In this document: positions 55,645 through 63,876 of the stretch, one piece after another | Position numbering within the stretch: position 1 is the stretch's first letter | Layout of the letters: each line of letters opens with the position of its first letter | Source of the DNA: Flavimaribacter sediminis | GTDB lineage: Bacteria > Pseudomonadota > Alphaproteobacteria > Rhizobiales > Rhizobiaceae | Length of the DNA stretch: 64,000 bases | Direction: 5' to 3' | NCBI RefSeq assembly: GCF_019492055.1 | Contig: NZ_JAICBX010000001.1 | Span: 1,658,696 to 1,722,695 of the forward strand | The notes under the pieces: generated by a model | The model's database searches: none | Told to the model about the DNA's origin: nothing | The model's input: only the letters and a program-made list of their open reading frames with translations | Made by a program: the position numbers and the translations under genes

Positions 55645-56430
55645 TCAGCGCCCCTTCGCGATACGCTCGATCTCTTCCCTTACGAGGCGCTCGACAAGAA
55701 CCGGAAGGTTGTTGTCCAGCCACTCGCGCAACATCGGCTGCAACATTTCCTGGGCGATCTCGTCGAAGGATTTGGTTGGGCCGGTGACAATCGCCTGATT
55801 GAGATGCTCGAAGGAAGCCGCAACGCGATCCCCGGTTTCGGAGGACACCAGCGCGTTGGAGCGAAGCGCATCGCCAACGGTGATCTTGTCCGCAGGCTTT
55901 GACGCGGCCAAACGATCCGGCGCCGGTTTTTCAGGCGCGGCGCGTGTTGCCGGCGCTTCCGGCTTTTCAGGCGTTCTGGGCGCTGTGAAGCTGCGCGGCT
56001 CCGGTTTTGCGGAGGCGGATGGCTGGAGCGATCCGGCGCGCGCCGCGACCTCTGCGAGGCTGACCTGCGGTCTGGCGGCGGTCGACGCGACCTGCCCCGC
56101 CGGTTTATAGAGGGCGTCCTCGTCCTGCCGGGGCGTTAACCCCGACCGCGGCGGCGTTCTGTCGAACCGGTTCCCGGACGTTTCACGCGATTGAGTCGGT
56201 GACGGCGGAGGCGCCTTTACTGCCGCCGTTCGCGACGGCTGCGTATTGGCGACTTCGTCCCTGACCCGGGCAAGCGTCGGACTTTCCTCTTCCTCGTCGC
56301 CGACATCGTGGCTGGACGGTTGGTGCTGATGCAGACCGTCATCCGCGCCGTCTGTCGTTTCGATAATCCTGCGTATGGAAGCCAAAATTTCTTCCATGCT
56401 CGGCTCACGCGCCGCATTTGACTGTGACAT
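55645..56430 (-). CDS. popZ: PopZ/DUF2497 polar organising protein
   Basis: 261 residues. The conserved N-terminal SMEEILASIRRIIETTDG and C-terminal QEMLQPMLREWLDNNLPVLVERLVREEIERIAKG flank a long Pro/Ala-rich disordered linker. This is the PopZ architecture. PopZ scaffolds form polar condensates that anchor the centromere complex. The start at 56430 is preferred to the open frame to 56508. It lies upstream of valS in the same direction. Confidence 0.9.
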   Translation of the reverse strand: MSQSNAAREPSMEEILASIRRIIETTDGADDGLHQHQPSSHDVGDEEEESPTLARVRDEVANTQPSRTAAVKAPPPSPTQSRETSGNRFDRTPPRSGLTPRQDEDALYKPAGQVASTAARPQVSLAEVAARAGSLQPSASAKPEPRSFTAPRTPEKPEAPATRAAPEKPAPDRLAASKPADKITVGDALRSNALVSSETGDRVAASFEHLNQAIVTGPTKSFDEIAQEMLQPMLREWLDNNLPVLVERLVREEIERIAKGR

Positions 56431-56631
56431 GCCGTTCCCCGTATTTGCCGCATCACATCCAGTGGTCGCCAACAGGCGCAACCGAATCACAGGGATAGTG
56501 TATGCCACTCGGCCGCAGATGAGAATTCCCGCGGCAGTGACGCCGTTTAAGTTTCACAGATTAATTTCAGGCGGTAACATGGTCCGCAAAGGCCGCTGCG
56601 ATTGCAACCTTTGCCTGCGGGCAGAGTGCGT

Positions 56632-57999
56632 TCACTGCCCGTCGACAGTGCGTAAGCCGAACCATTTGTCTTTCACCGCCTCGTAATGAATTTCCGGCTT
56701 GTATTTGTTGACGCCGAGATTGAGATAGTTGACGGTCAGTCGGCCCATCGCGCTCAGCAGGCTATAGCTGGTGACGATGGCGTCCCTGTGCGACTGCGCC
56801 AGATCCTCCTGGGCCGTCAGAACATTTGTCTGGGTCTCCAGGACGTCAAGCTGGGTGCTCTGCCCGACTTTCTGCTCCTCAACCACGCCGTTAAGCGCCA
56901 ACTTCGCAGCGCTGACCTGCGCCTGGTTTGCGGCGATCGACGCCTTGGAGGCCTGGAAGTTGGTGTACATCGAGACCACGTCCTGCTGGACCTGGCGACG
57001 CGCGGAATCGACCAGTATCTGCGCCTGGCCAAGCGTTTCCTTGGCCTGCCTGACCTGGGCGGACGCCAGTCCACCCTGATAAATGGGCACGGACACGTTG
57101 CCCTGGATGATGCCGGTTGTGTAACCGTACTGGCTATGCTGGACGGTGCCCTGGACACTGACATTCGGCAGGAACGTACCCTCCAGCGACTTCACGTTGA
57201 ACGCCGCCGCGTCAACCGTGTATTGCGCGCTGAGAATGGACGGATGCTCCCGCAGACCGATTTCAACCGCCGCGGTTGTCGATGACGGCAACCCCTTCTG
57301 ATACGGAGACGGCATCTTCAGGTTCTTGGGTTCGTCGCCGATGATCTGCACGTATACGGCCGCGCTTGAATTCGCGGCCGCCTGGGCCGCCAGCAATTGC
57401 GCGCGCGCCTGTTCGAGCTGCGCCTGGGCCAGCGCCACGTCGGTGCGGGTTCCTTCGCCGACATCGAGACGCGCCTGCGCCGCGTTCCTCTGTTCGTCAA
57501 GGAATTCCAGGTTCTGCTGGCGCGCGCTTACAATTGCGCGGTCCCGAAGCAGATTGGCGTATATCTGGACGGCCGAAAGCAGTATCGTCATTTCGTTGTT
57601 GATGAGATCCTGCCGTCCGCCAAAGACGCTCGACTTCGCCGCGTTGACATTGTTTTTCGTCTGAAAGCCGTCGAACAAGGTCTGGGTGATCGTCACGCCT
57701 GCGGATGCGTTGTCGGTGATTGTCGATGTTTGTGAAGGCGAATGCCAGGTCGTCGTGCGCGATGCTTCAACGCCGGCGACGATAGTCGGGCGATAGCCCG
57801 ATTTGGCGATCGCCACGCCTTCGTCGGTCGCTCTCAGGCCGGCGCGAGCCGCGTTGAGGTCAGGATTGTTCTCGTAAGCCTTCGCCATGGCGCCGAAAAT
57901 CGTCTCGGCGGAAGCAGCGCCTTGTGTCGCGGCCAAGCTTGCTGCGGCGACGGATAGAATAAGTAGTCTGCGGATACTTGACACTATATAAATCCCCAT
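56632..57999 (-). CDS. tolC: TolC family type I secretion outer membrane protein
   Basis: 455 residues with a signal peptide (1-31, cleavage ASA-E). Two outer-membrane-efflux repeats are visible: an N-terminal half with ETIFGAMAKAYENNPDLNAARAGLRATDEGV and GVTITQTLFDGFQTKNNV, and a second half with VSVPIYQGGLASAQVRQAKETL. It forms the trimeric outer-membrane duct for type I secretion and RND pumps. No cognate ABC or MFP genes are adjacent. It is divergent from nothing; the PIMT-like gene lies upstream on the same strand. Confidence 0.95.
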   Translation of the reverse strand: MGIYIVSSIRRLLILSVAAASLAATQGAASAETIFGAMAKAYENNPDLNAARAGLRATDEGVAIAKSGYRPTIVAGVEASRTTTWHSPSQTSTITDNASAGVTITQTLFDGFQTKNNVNAAKSSVFGGRQDLINNEMTILLSAVQIYANLLRDRAIVSARQQNLEFLDEQRNAAQARLDVGEGTRTDVALAQAQLEQARAQLLAAQAAANSSAAVYVQIIGDEPKNLKMPSPYQKGLPSSTTAAVEIGLREHPSILSAQYTVDAAAFNVKSLEGTFLPNVSVQGTVQHSQYGYTTGIIQGNVSVPIYQGGLASAQVRQAKETLGQAQILVDSARRQVQQDVVSMYTNFQASKASIAANQAQVSAAKLALNGVVEEQKVGQSTQLDVLETQTNVLTAQEDLAQSHRDAIVTSYSLLSAMGRLTVNYLNLGVNKYKPEIHYEAVKDKWFGLRTVDGQ

Positions 58000-58144
58000 T
58001 TGACGAGCGAACGGCCAACAAACCGTCGTCTATCCACTACCCTGCCCCGTTATATGAAGCCGTAAAGCCTATGTTGCAACGGTTCAGCCATGCCAGGGAG
58101 TGAAGATGCCGGGACCCTGTAACCCATTGATCACACCTTGCGCC

Positions 58145-58819
58145 TTAAAAGACGAACTCTTCCGACCTTTCGAAACCATTCAGCAGTTTCACGGAAGTGT
58201 TGAAGCCGCGACGCGAAGACGTGTGACCGTCATCCTTCACGTAGAGCTTGGCGCGGCTTGCATTGCCGTGCCCTTCGACAACGACCAGCCTGCCGCCGTC
58301 GCGCAACTGGTCGAAGAGCGCCGTCGGCAACTCTTCCACGGCGCCGCCAATGAAAATCACGTCGTAGGGCGCCTCGGGCTCATAGCCCTTCCTCAGATCT
58401 CCGGTCACCACGGCGACGCTGTCATAACCGAGCCGGGAAAGGGTTTCGGTTGCTTCGGCGGCCAGGTCCTCATCGCTTTCCAGCGCAACGACGGAGCTCG
58501 CCAACAGCGACAGAAGCGCAGAGACGTATCCCGTGCCGCAACCGATCTCCAGCACGACGTCGTCCGGCGTCATATCCGCCAATTGCAGTAGTTTCGCCAG
58601 CGGCGAAGGCTCCATGAGGTAGCGAGACGCGCGCCCGTCCTGATCGGTCGACACGGGAATGTCGTCATCGATATAGGCGAGAGGTTTGAATTTCTCAGGC
58701 ACGAAATCTTCCCGCGCAACCTCCAGAAAGGCCCGAAGCACGGGATGCGATGTTACATCGGTCGTGCGTATCTGATTGTCCACCATCTTTTCGCGCGCTG
58801 CTTCGTAATCGATGGTCAT
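58145..58819 (-). CDS. PIMT-like SAM methyltransferase
   Basis: 224 residues of the protein-L-isoaspartate methyltransferase fold. MVDNQIRTTDVTSHPVLRAF and EKFKPLAYIDDDIPV precede SAM motif I VLEIGCGTGYVSALLSLLAS, with VVALESDE and DVIFIGGAVEELP after it. It differs from the pcm at 34.6 kb in lacking the typical PIMT active-site block [14 protein letters not shown] segment (here RYLMEPSPLAKLL). It is often found next to tolC in rhizobia and may have a different substrate. Confidence 0.88.
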   Translation of the reverse strand: MTIDYEAAREKMVDNQIRTTDVTSHPVLRAFLEVAREDFVPEKFKPLAYIDDDIPVSTDQDGRASRYLMEPSPLAKLLQLADMTPDDVVLEIGCGTGYVSALLSLLASSVVALESDEDLAAEATETLSRLGYDSVAVVTGDLRKGYEPEAPYDVIFIGGAVEELPTALFDQLRDGGRLVVVEGHGNASRAKLYVKDDGHTSSRRGFNTSVKLLNGFERSEEFVF

Positions 58820-58996
58820 GCCACTTCTCCAAATAGTCCGCCTAGCGTCTTAGTTCGCGCAGCTGACAGTTTCAAGCGCCCAGTGACGCCACGTCGCCCA
58901 TAACGGCGAACAGGAAGAATATGCCGCAGTATCTAATCATGAATTGGATACCGGAAACTTAATGCAAATTTTCGACAAAGGCTTCATTTGCGATAA

Positions 58997-60142
58997 TCAG
59001 CCTCCAAGGGCGCCTGAAAGATAGCAGATGAAGTCGTGTATTTCACGCTCCATCCAGGAAAGCGGCCCACCGGTGGACAGGGGCGCCCTGGCGCCTTTGT
59101 ATATGCCTTCCACGACAAAACGATCCTCATCATTGACCTTGTCGAAAAAGCCGATCGTATCGCGTAGAAACGCCTCGGGATCGTCCAGACCGGCGAGAAC
59201 CTCCGGCGCGAGCGCTGCGCCAAACCGCACATGAACCTGGCCGGTTCCCTTCGGCATCAGCGTCAGATACCAAAGGTGGTCCGGCGCCAGCACGAACATG
59301 TGCGTCGGGAAGATCGTCGGCATGACGGAGGTGCGCCGCCACTCTCCTTCGAGCACATCGTTGTTCGCATGGGCCAGACCGTAGGTTGCGTCCTTGTTCT
59401 TTTTGAACGTTTCGTATGTAAAGTGGCTGTGGCGCTGGTCTGGAAAACCCGTGTCGTCGACCGGAAACCAGGCCCCCACCGTCGCCCGGTGCGCGATCGG
59501 CAGATGATAGCTTTCCATGAAATTTTCGGTCAGGAGCTTCCAGTTGGTGTCCCACACGTGATCCTGGGTCGCCACCTGGACATAATTTTCCATGCGGTAT
59601 CGGTCGACGACCGGTTCGAGTTCGCGAAGCAGATCGCTGACCGGCGCAACATCCGGGTCAAGGCTCACATACACCCAGCCCCTCCAGATTTCGCATCTCA
59701 GCTCCGGCAAAGCGTTGTCACGCGCATTGAACCCTTCCGTCCTGTTCATCTGCGGCGCGCCGATCAGCCTACCGTCAATGTCGTAGGTCCAGGCGTGATA
59801 GGGACAAACGATGCGCCGGCAGTTGCCCTCGCCGGAAAGAAGCACCATCATCCGGTGAAGGCAGACGTTGGCAAAGGCCCTGACCGTGCCGTCACGCTGG
59901 CTAATGGCGACGATCGGCTGTTCGGAAATGGTGAACGTCAGATAGTCGCCAGGCTCGGAAAGCGCGTCCGCGCGCCCTATGCAGATCCACGATTTTCGGA
60001 AAATCCGCATCTGTTCCAGGTCATGGATTTCCTGATTGGTGTAGATCGCCGGCGGCATGGCGCGCGCCCGTTCCATAGGCGATGCGGCAATCTCCGAAAT
60101 CTGCCTCAGCAGACGTTCGGATTCGCTCTTTGCAGACGACAT
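58997..60142 (-). CDS. Rieske non-heme iron oxygenase alpha subunit
   Basis: 381 residues. Rieske [2Fe-2S] ligands are Cys94, His96, Cys113 and His116 (NVCLHR ... VCPYHAW). The mononuclear iron site has His213 and His218 in ENFMESYHLPIAH, with a later Asp in the NDED stretch near residue 330. The second half belongs to the aromatic ring-hydroxylating / betaine-demethylase-like group. No reductase or ferredoxin gene is adjacent, so electrons must come from elsewhere. Substrate is not predictable. A palindrome lies 26 bp upstream. Confidence 0.88.
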   Translation of the reverse strand: MSSAKSESERLLRQISEIAASPMERARAMPPAIYTNQEIHDLEQMRIFRKSWICIGRADALSEPGDYLTFTISEQPIVAISQRDGTVRAFANVCLHRMMVLLSGEGNCRRIVCPYHAWTYDIDGRLIGAPQMNRTEGFNARDNALPELRCEIWRGWVYVSLDPDVAPVSDLLRELEPVVDRYRMENYVQVATQDHVWDTNWKLLTENFMESYHLPIAHRATVGAWFPVDDTGFPDQRHSHFTYETFKKNKDATYGLAHANNDVLEGEWRRTSVMPTIFPTHMFVLAPDHLWYLTLMPKGTGQVHVRFGAALAPEVLAGLDDPEAFLRDTIGFFDKVNDEDRFVVEGIYKGARAPLSTGGPLSWMEREIHDFICYLSGALGG

Positions 60143-60167
60143 TGCCGGGGCCTTTCATTGGGTATAG

Positions 60168-60185
60168 TCATTTGCATGCGAATGA
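60168..60185. promoter_or_regulatory. imperfect palindrome in the Rieske/deiodinase-like divergent promoter
   Basis: TCATTTGCATGCGAATGA is an 18-bp palindrome with one mismatched pair. It lies 26 bp before the Rieske gene start and about 137 bp before the flavoprotein gene. It may be the operator of a local regulator; none is encoded in the immediate neighbourhood. Confidence 0.45.
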
Positions 60186-60321
60186 TCTTGAGACCGCCGT
60201 TTTGCGTTGTAAAGGAGAATTTTGTAACGCTTTGTATATTATCGGAAATCGCGTCTGTCTCCGCATTGCGAATTCGAGACGGTCATCGCCGGAACAAGCA
60301 TAACTAGTGATAGGTGCAGAG

Positions 60322-61014
60322 ATGTTTTCACGCGAACACATGAATTACGAACCGGTCGATCTGCCCGACAGGATGGAGTTCAGCGACGAGCAGATGTTGA
60401 GTGAAGCTTCTGCGTTTTACGACCGTATGCGCAAGCGTCACACCGTTCGTGAATACACCGACCGACCGGTATCGAGGAAGGTGATAGAGGATTGCATCCT
60501 TGCAGCTGGCACTGCGCCGAGCGGCGCAAACCATCAGCCCTGGCATTTCGTCGCCATCGCCGATCCGGAACACAAGAAACAGATCCGGCTGGCGGCCGAG
60601 GAAGAAGAGCGTCGCTTTTACGAAGGCGGCGCCGGTGATGAATGGCTGAAGGCCCTGGAGCCGATCGGCACGAACGACAGCAAGCCACATCTCGAAATCG
60701 CGCCATGGCTGATTGTGGTGTTCGCCCAGCGCTGGGGTCATTTCGACGACGGGACCCGCTTCAAGAACTACTACGTGCCGGAAAGCGTCGGGATCGCCAC
60801 CGGTTTTTTGATCGCAGCCTTGCACCATGCCGGACTGGTGGCGCTGACCCATACGCCCAATCCCATGAAATTCCTCAACGGGCTTCTCGGGCGTCCGGAT
60901 TCGGAAAAGCCGGTAATGATCATCGCGGCCGGGCATCCGGCGCCTGACGCCAAGGTGCCGCAGGTTGCGAAGATCAAGAAGCCGCTTTCGGAGATCCTGA
61001 CGGTGATCGACTGA
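60322..61014 (+). CDS. nitroreductase-fold flavoprotein, iodotyrosine deiodinase-like
   Basis: 230 residues. The FMN-binding nitroreductase fold shows RKRHTVREYTDRPV and AGTAPSGANHQPWHFV. Glu96, Tyr100 and Lys121 in EEEERRFY and TNDSKPHL have the same spacing (4 and 21 residues) as Glu153, Tyr157 and Lys178 of human iodotyrosine deiodinase. Those residues clamp the amino-acid part of halotyrosine. It may thus reductively dehalogenate a halophenolic substrate. AGGTG precedes ATG 60322; the GTG at 60307 is a worse start. It is divergent from the Rieske gene. Confidence 0.87.
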   Translation: MFSREHMNYEPVDLPDRMEFSDEQMLSEASAFYDRMRKRHTVREYTDRPVSRKVIEDCILAAGTAPSGANHQPWHFVAIADPEHKKQIRLAAEEEERRFYEGGAGDEWLKALEPIGTNDSKPHLEIAPWLIVVFAQRWGHFDDGTRFKNYYVPESVGIATGFLIAALHHAGLVALTHTPNPMKFLNGLLGRPDSEKPVMIIAAGHPAPDAKVPQVAKIKKPLSEILTVID

Positions 61015-61779
61015 TCAGGAGTTCAGGAAGCCTTCGACGCTTGTATAGAGCAGCCGTATCGAGAGGACGGCCAGCAAGATCAGCAAGGCGCGATCGAACG
61101 CCTTGGCGGACATCTTGCGCGCCGCCCAGGCGCCAAGCGGCATGGACACGAATAGCGGTGGTAGCGCGGCGAGGCTCATCCCGATCGTCGTCGGCGTCAT
61201 CAGCCCGAAATAGCTGAGCGCGATGATTTGCACGACGGACATCGCGACGAAGAACGTCGAAACAGTCGAGATAAACTGAGCGCGTTCCAGACGCATGGCG
61301 TTGAGAAAACTGACGGCCGCCGGCGCCGAAATTCCCGCCATCCCCTGCAGCATGCCGCCGACAATCCCCATGGGAAGCACGATCTGCGACGCCCTGGCGA
61401 ACGGCAGACGGAAATCAGGCCGTCCAATACGAATGCCGATATAGGCGAACACAGCCGCGACAAGCAGGATGGACAGGATATCGGCGTCAAGCGATGTCAG
61501 CAGCACCGAGCCGGCGAATGCGCCAAGGCCGCCGGCGACGGCGAATCTCACGGCGAAATTGTCCGGCAAGCGCCAGGCGCGGTATTGCCATTGTTGCCAG
61601 ACATTCGTGACCAGATTCGGGATCACCATGATCACGACGGCAAGCCGGATATCCATAAACGCCGCAATCACCGGAACGGCGACAACCGGTGTTCCGGCGC
61701 CGGTCGCGCCCTTGACGAGACCTCCCAGAAAAAGAGCGCACGCAATGATCGCGAGCGAGAAGAAGCTGATGTCGGACAA
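61015..61779 (-). CDS. TauE/SafE (TSUP) family membrane transporter
   Basis: 254 residues, about eight TM segments. The family signature is in GGLVKGATGAGTPVVAVPVIAAF near the N-terminus and GMLQGMAGISAPAAVSFLNAM in the second half. TSUP proteins export or import sulfur-containing anions such as sulfite or sulfoacetate. The start is TTG at 61779. It abuts the flavoprotein gene tail to tail. Substrate is unknown. Confidence 0.87.
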   Translation of the reverse strand: MSDISFFSLAIIACALFLGGLVKGATGAGTPVVAVPVIAAFMDIRLAVVIMVIPNLVTNVWQQWQYRAWRLPDNFAVRFAVAGGLGAFAGSVLLTSLDADILSILLVAAVFAYIGIRIGRPDFRLPFARASQIVLPMGIVGGMLQGMAGISAPAAVSFLNAMRLERAQFISTVSTFFVAMSVVQIIALSYFGLMTPTTIGMSLAALPPLFVSMPLGAWAARKMSAKAFDRALLILLAVLSIRLLYTSVEGFLNS

Positions 61780-61808
61780 GGAATTGTTCGCTGGCTATGG
61801 ATTTCCAC

Positions 61809-62483
61809 TCAACCGATATGGGCGGCAAGGAAGGCCTTGCTGCGCTCATGCGCCAAAGCCGCCGCCTCGGGCGCATAGGCGGCGGGCCGCGCATCGTTGG
61901 CGAAGGCGTGACCGGCGTCGTAGATATGAACCTCAAGTTCGGGCAGATAGGCCTTGACCTGTTCGATGACCTCCGGCGGCGTATGATCGTCGGTCGATCC
62001 AAAATGGCCGATCACGGGCGCCTTGAGCGGTGAATCCAGATATTGCTGCAACCGGGTGCCGTAGAAGATCATGGCGCCAGCGATATCAAGCTTCTGTGCT
62101 GCGCGAAGCGCCAGGCCGCCGCCCCAGCAAAACCCCATGACGCCAACCTTGCCTCCCTTCTCGGCAAGCGCGCGAACAGCCGCGTCGATATCCAGCATGG
62201 TCTCGACAGGGTCCGTCGACTGCATAAGTTCCAGCCCACGCGCAGCGTCCGAAAACGGGATCACGGCGCCCTTTTCCTTGCGATCGAACAGCGCCGGTAT
62301 CGCGACGTCATAACCAAGCTTCGCATAGGTTTCGGCAAGGGATTTGAGTTGGTCCGTAACGCCGAAAATCTCCTGAAGGATGACGAGCCCGCCCCTGCTC
62401 TGGCCTTCGGCGGGCGCCATCCAGCAATCGAGCACGTGCCCGTCCGACGCGGTTATCTGTGTCATCATGAAAGGTGTTTCCAT
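61809..62483 (-). CDS. dienelactone hydrolase family protein
   Basis: 224 residues with an alpha/beta-hydrolase fold. GLVILQEIFGV carries the Glu of the DLH triad, GKVGVMGFCWGGGLALRAA holds the nucleophilic Cys (FCWGG), and the Asp and His lie in HFGSTDDHTPPE and YDAGHAFAND. Dienelactone hydrolases act in chlorocatechol degradation, but many homologues have other ester substrates. It lies 29 bp upstream of the TSUP gene. The ATG at 62483 or 62468 may be used. Confidence 0.88.
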   Translation of the reverse strand: METPFMMTQITASDGHVLDCWMAPAEGQSRGGLVILQEIFGVTDQLKSLAETYAKLGYDVAIPALFDRKEKGAVIPFSDAARGLELMQSTDPVETMLDIDAAVRALAEKGGKVGVMGFCWGGGLALRAAQKLDIAGAMIFYGTRLQQYLDSPLKAPVIGHFGSTDDHTPPEVIEQVKAYLPELEVHIYDAGHAFANDARPAAYAPEAAALAHERSKAFLAAHIG

Positions 62484-62601
62484 ATTTAGTTGAGGGGCCG
62501 AGTATACTATGTTAGCGGGCTCGATCGTAATTTACAAAGTAAACATCGCTTCCAGAGCGATGGACCAACATTTCATTCTGAGTGATCTTGGGAGATGTTC
62601 T

Positions 62602-63786
62602 ATGCATATTTTGGTCATGACCGCTTGGTGGCAATCGGCATTGGCCTGCATACAATCATTCGGAAGACGAGGACATCGCATAACCCTCATCGACCTTGGC
62701 GGAAGGCCGGTCAATGCGCAGTCGATTTATGTCAGCAATGTCATACCTCAGTCCCTCAGTGACATGCCTCTCGAGGAAGCCTGCGACGCGCTGATTGCAA
62801 TAACTGTAGAGCACAAAATCGATCGGGTTATCCCGATATCGGATGCGGATGCAGAAATAGCAGCCCTCGCCCAAGCCAAGACTTCAAACACGGACCTCTT
62901 TCCAACCGGAACCGTCGAAGCTGTGCGCATCATGAGAAGTCGCAACAGAACGACCGAGTTATGCGCGGAGTTGGGGATCGACGCTCCCGCAACCGTTTTC
63001 ACACATACGGATACACTCAAGTCGGACGCGGAAAAGATGGGGTACCCGTTCTTCTTGAAACAGTCCGGCAGCGTAGCGTCGAGAGGAGTAGCGCGCATTG
63101 ACAATGAGAAGGTCCTGCGATCCGTCGCGCAAGACATCCGTCCCGGAACAGAGATCCAAATGCAAGAGGTGGTCAACGGCGATTTTGTCGGAGTGACAGC
63201 ATTCTGCCGCGCTGGCGAAGTGGTAAAGAGTTTTGCTTTTCAGGCGCCGTATGAGCTTTCCTTTCGTGGCAATCCGCCCTTTGCGACTGCAAAAACGGTA
63301 ACGCCTCAGCTGTTGGACTGCATGAGGAAGATCGCCGGCCGTCTCAACTGGAGCGGCGGTATCGACCTCGACTTCTTGCAAGGTGGCGACGGCAAGACAT
63401 ATCTTCTTGAAATCAATCCGAGACTGTCAGGAACTATCGTCTTTGCTCAAAAAATCGGAATGGATTTTCCGTCTGCGTATCTGAATGTGGATGATGAAGT
63501 GTTCATACCCGGGCTCAACAGAGACGCAGATGGTTTTATTTGCCTCCTGACCGAATCCGGTTACCTCCGGCAGGATTTTCGGAGATGGTCCGATTATGCA
63601 AACAAATTCCGTTCGGAACATAGGTGTGTTGAAAGCGCATATCCCGATGACCCGGGTTTTTCGGGAGCTATGCATGCAGAAAACATGAACAACATCCGCG
63701 TAGGTTGCGAAATTTCCAGCAGGAGGAAGAGGCCGGGCGTTCTGCGTTCAATCCTCAAGCCAAAGCGTCGAAACCGCCCATCGTGA
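62602..63786 (+). CDS. stand-alone ATP-grasp carboxylate-amine ligase-like protein
   Basis: 394 residues. The N-terminal domain (MHILVMTAWWQSALACIQSF and RRGHRITLIDLGG) is followed by ATP-grasp motifs: FFLKQSGSVASRGVARI (ATP lysine), MQEVVNGDFVGVTAF and the metal site FLQGGDGKTYLLEINPRLSG. It resembles CarB-type ATP-grasp units used in natural-product or surface-sugar ligations. GGGAG lies seven bases before ATG 62602. Codon use looks poorer in GC than its neighbours, and an IS630 element starts 90 bp downstream, so it may be acquired. No partner gene is visible in the window. Confidence 0.85.
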   Translation: MHILVMTAWWQSALACIQSFGRRGHRITLIDLGGRPVNAQSIYVSNVIPQSLSDMPLEEACDALIAITVEHKIDRVIPISDADAEIAALAQAKTSNTDLFPTGTVEAVRIMRSRNRTTELCAELGIDAPATVFTHTDTLKSDAEKMGYPFFLKQSGSVASRGVARIDNEKVLRSVAQDIRPGTEIQMQEVVNGDFVGVTAFCRAGEVVKSFAFQAPYELSFRGNPPFATAKTVTPQLLDCMRKIAGRLNWSGGIDLDFLQGGDGKTYLLEINPRLSGTIVFAQKIGMDFPSAYLNVDDEVFIPGLNRDADGFICLLTESGYLRQDFRRWSDYANKFRSEHRCVESAYPDDPGFSGAMHAENMNNIRVGCEISSRRKRPGVLRSILKPKRRNRPS

Positions 63787-63876
63787 AGAACCGGTCTGCT
63801 CAATAGGCATTTGAATACGGTGCAGAATCAGCGCTGAGGCGATCGCCACGAGATGACTCGCAAGGCGGCTGTCCTA

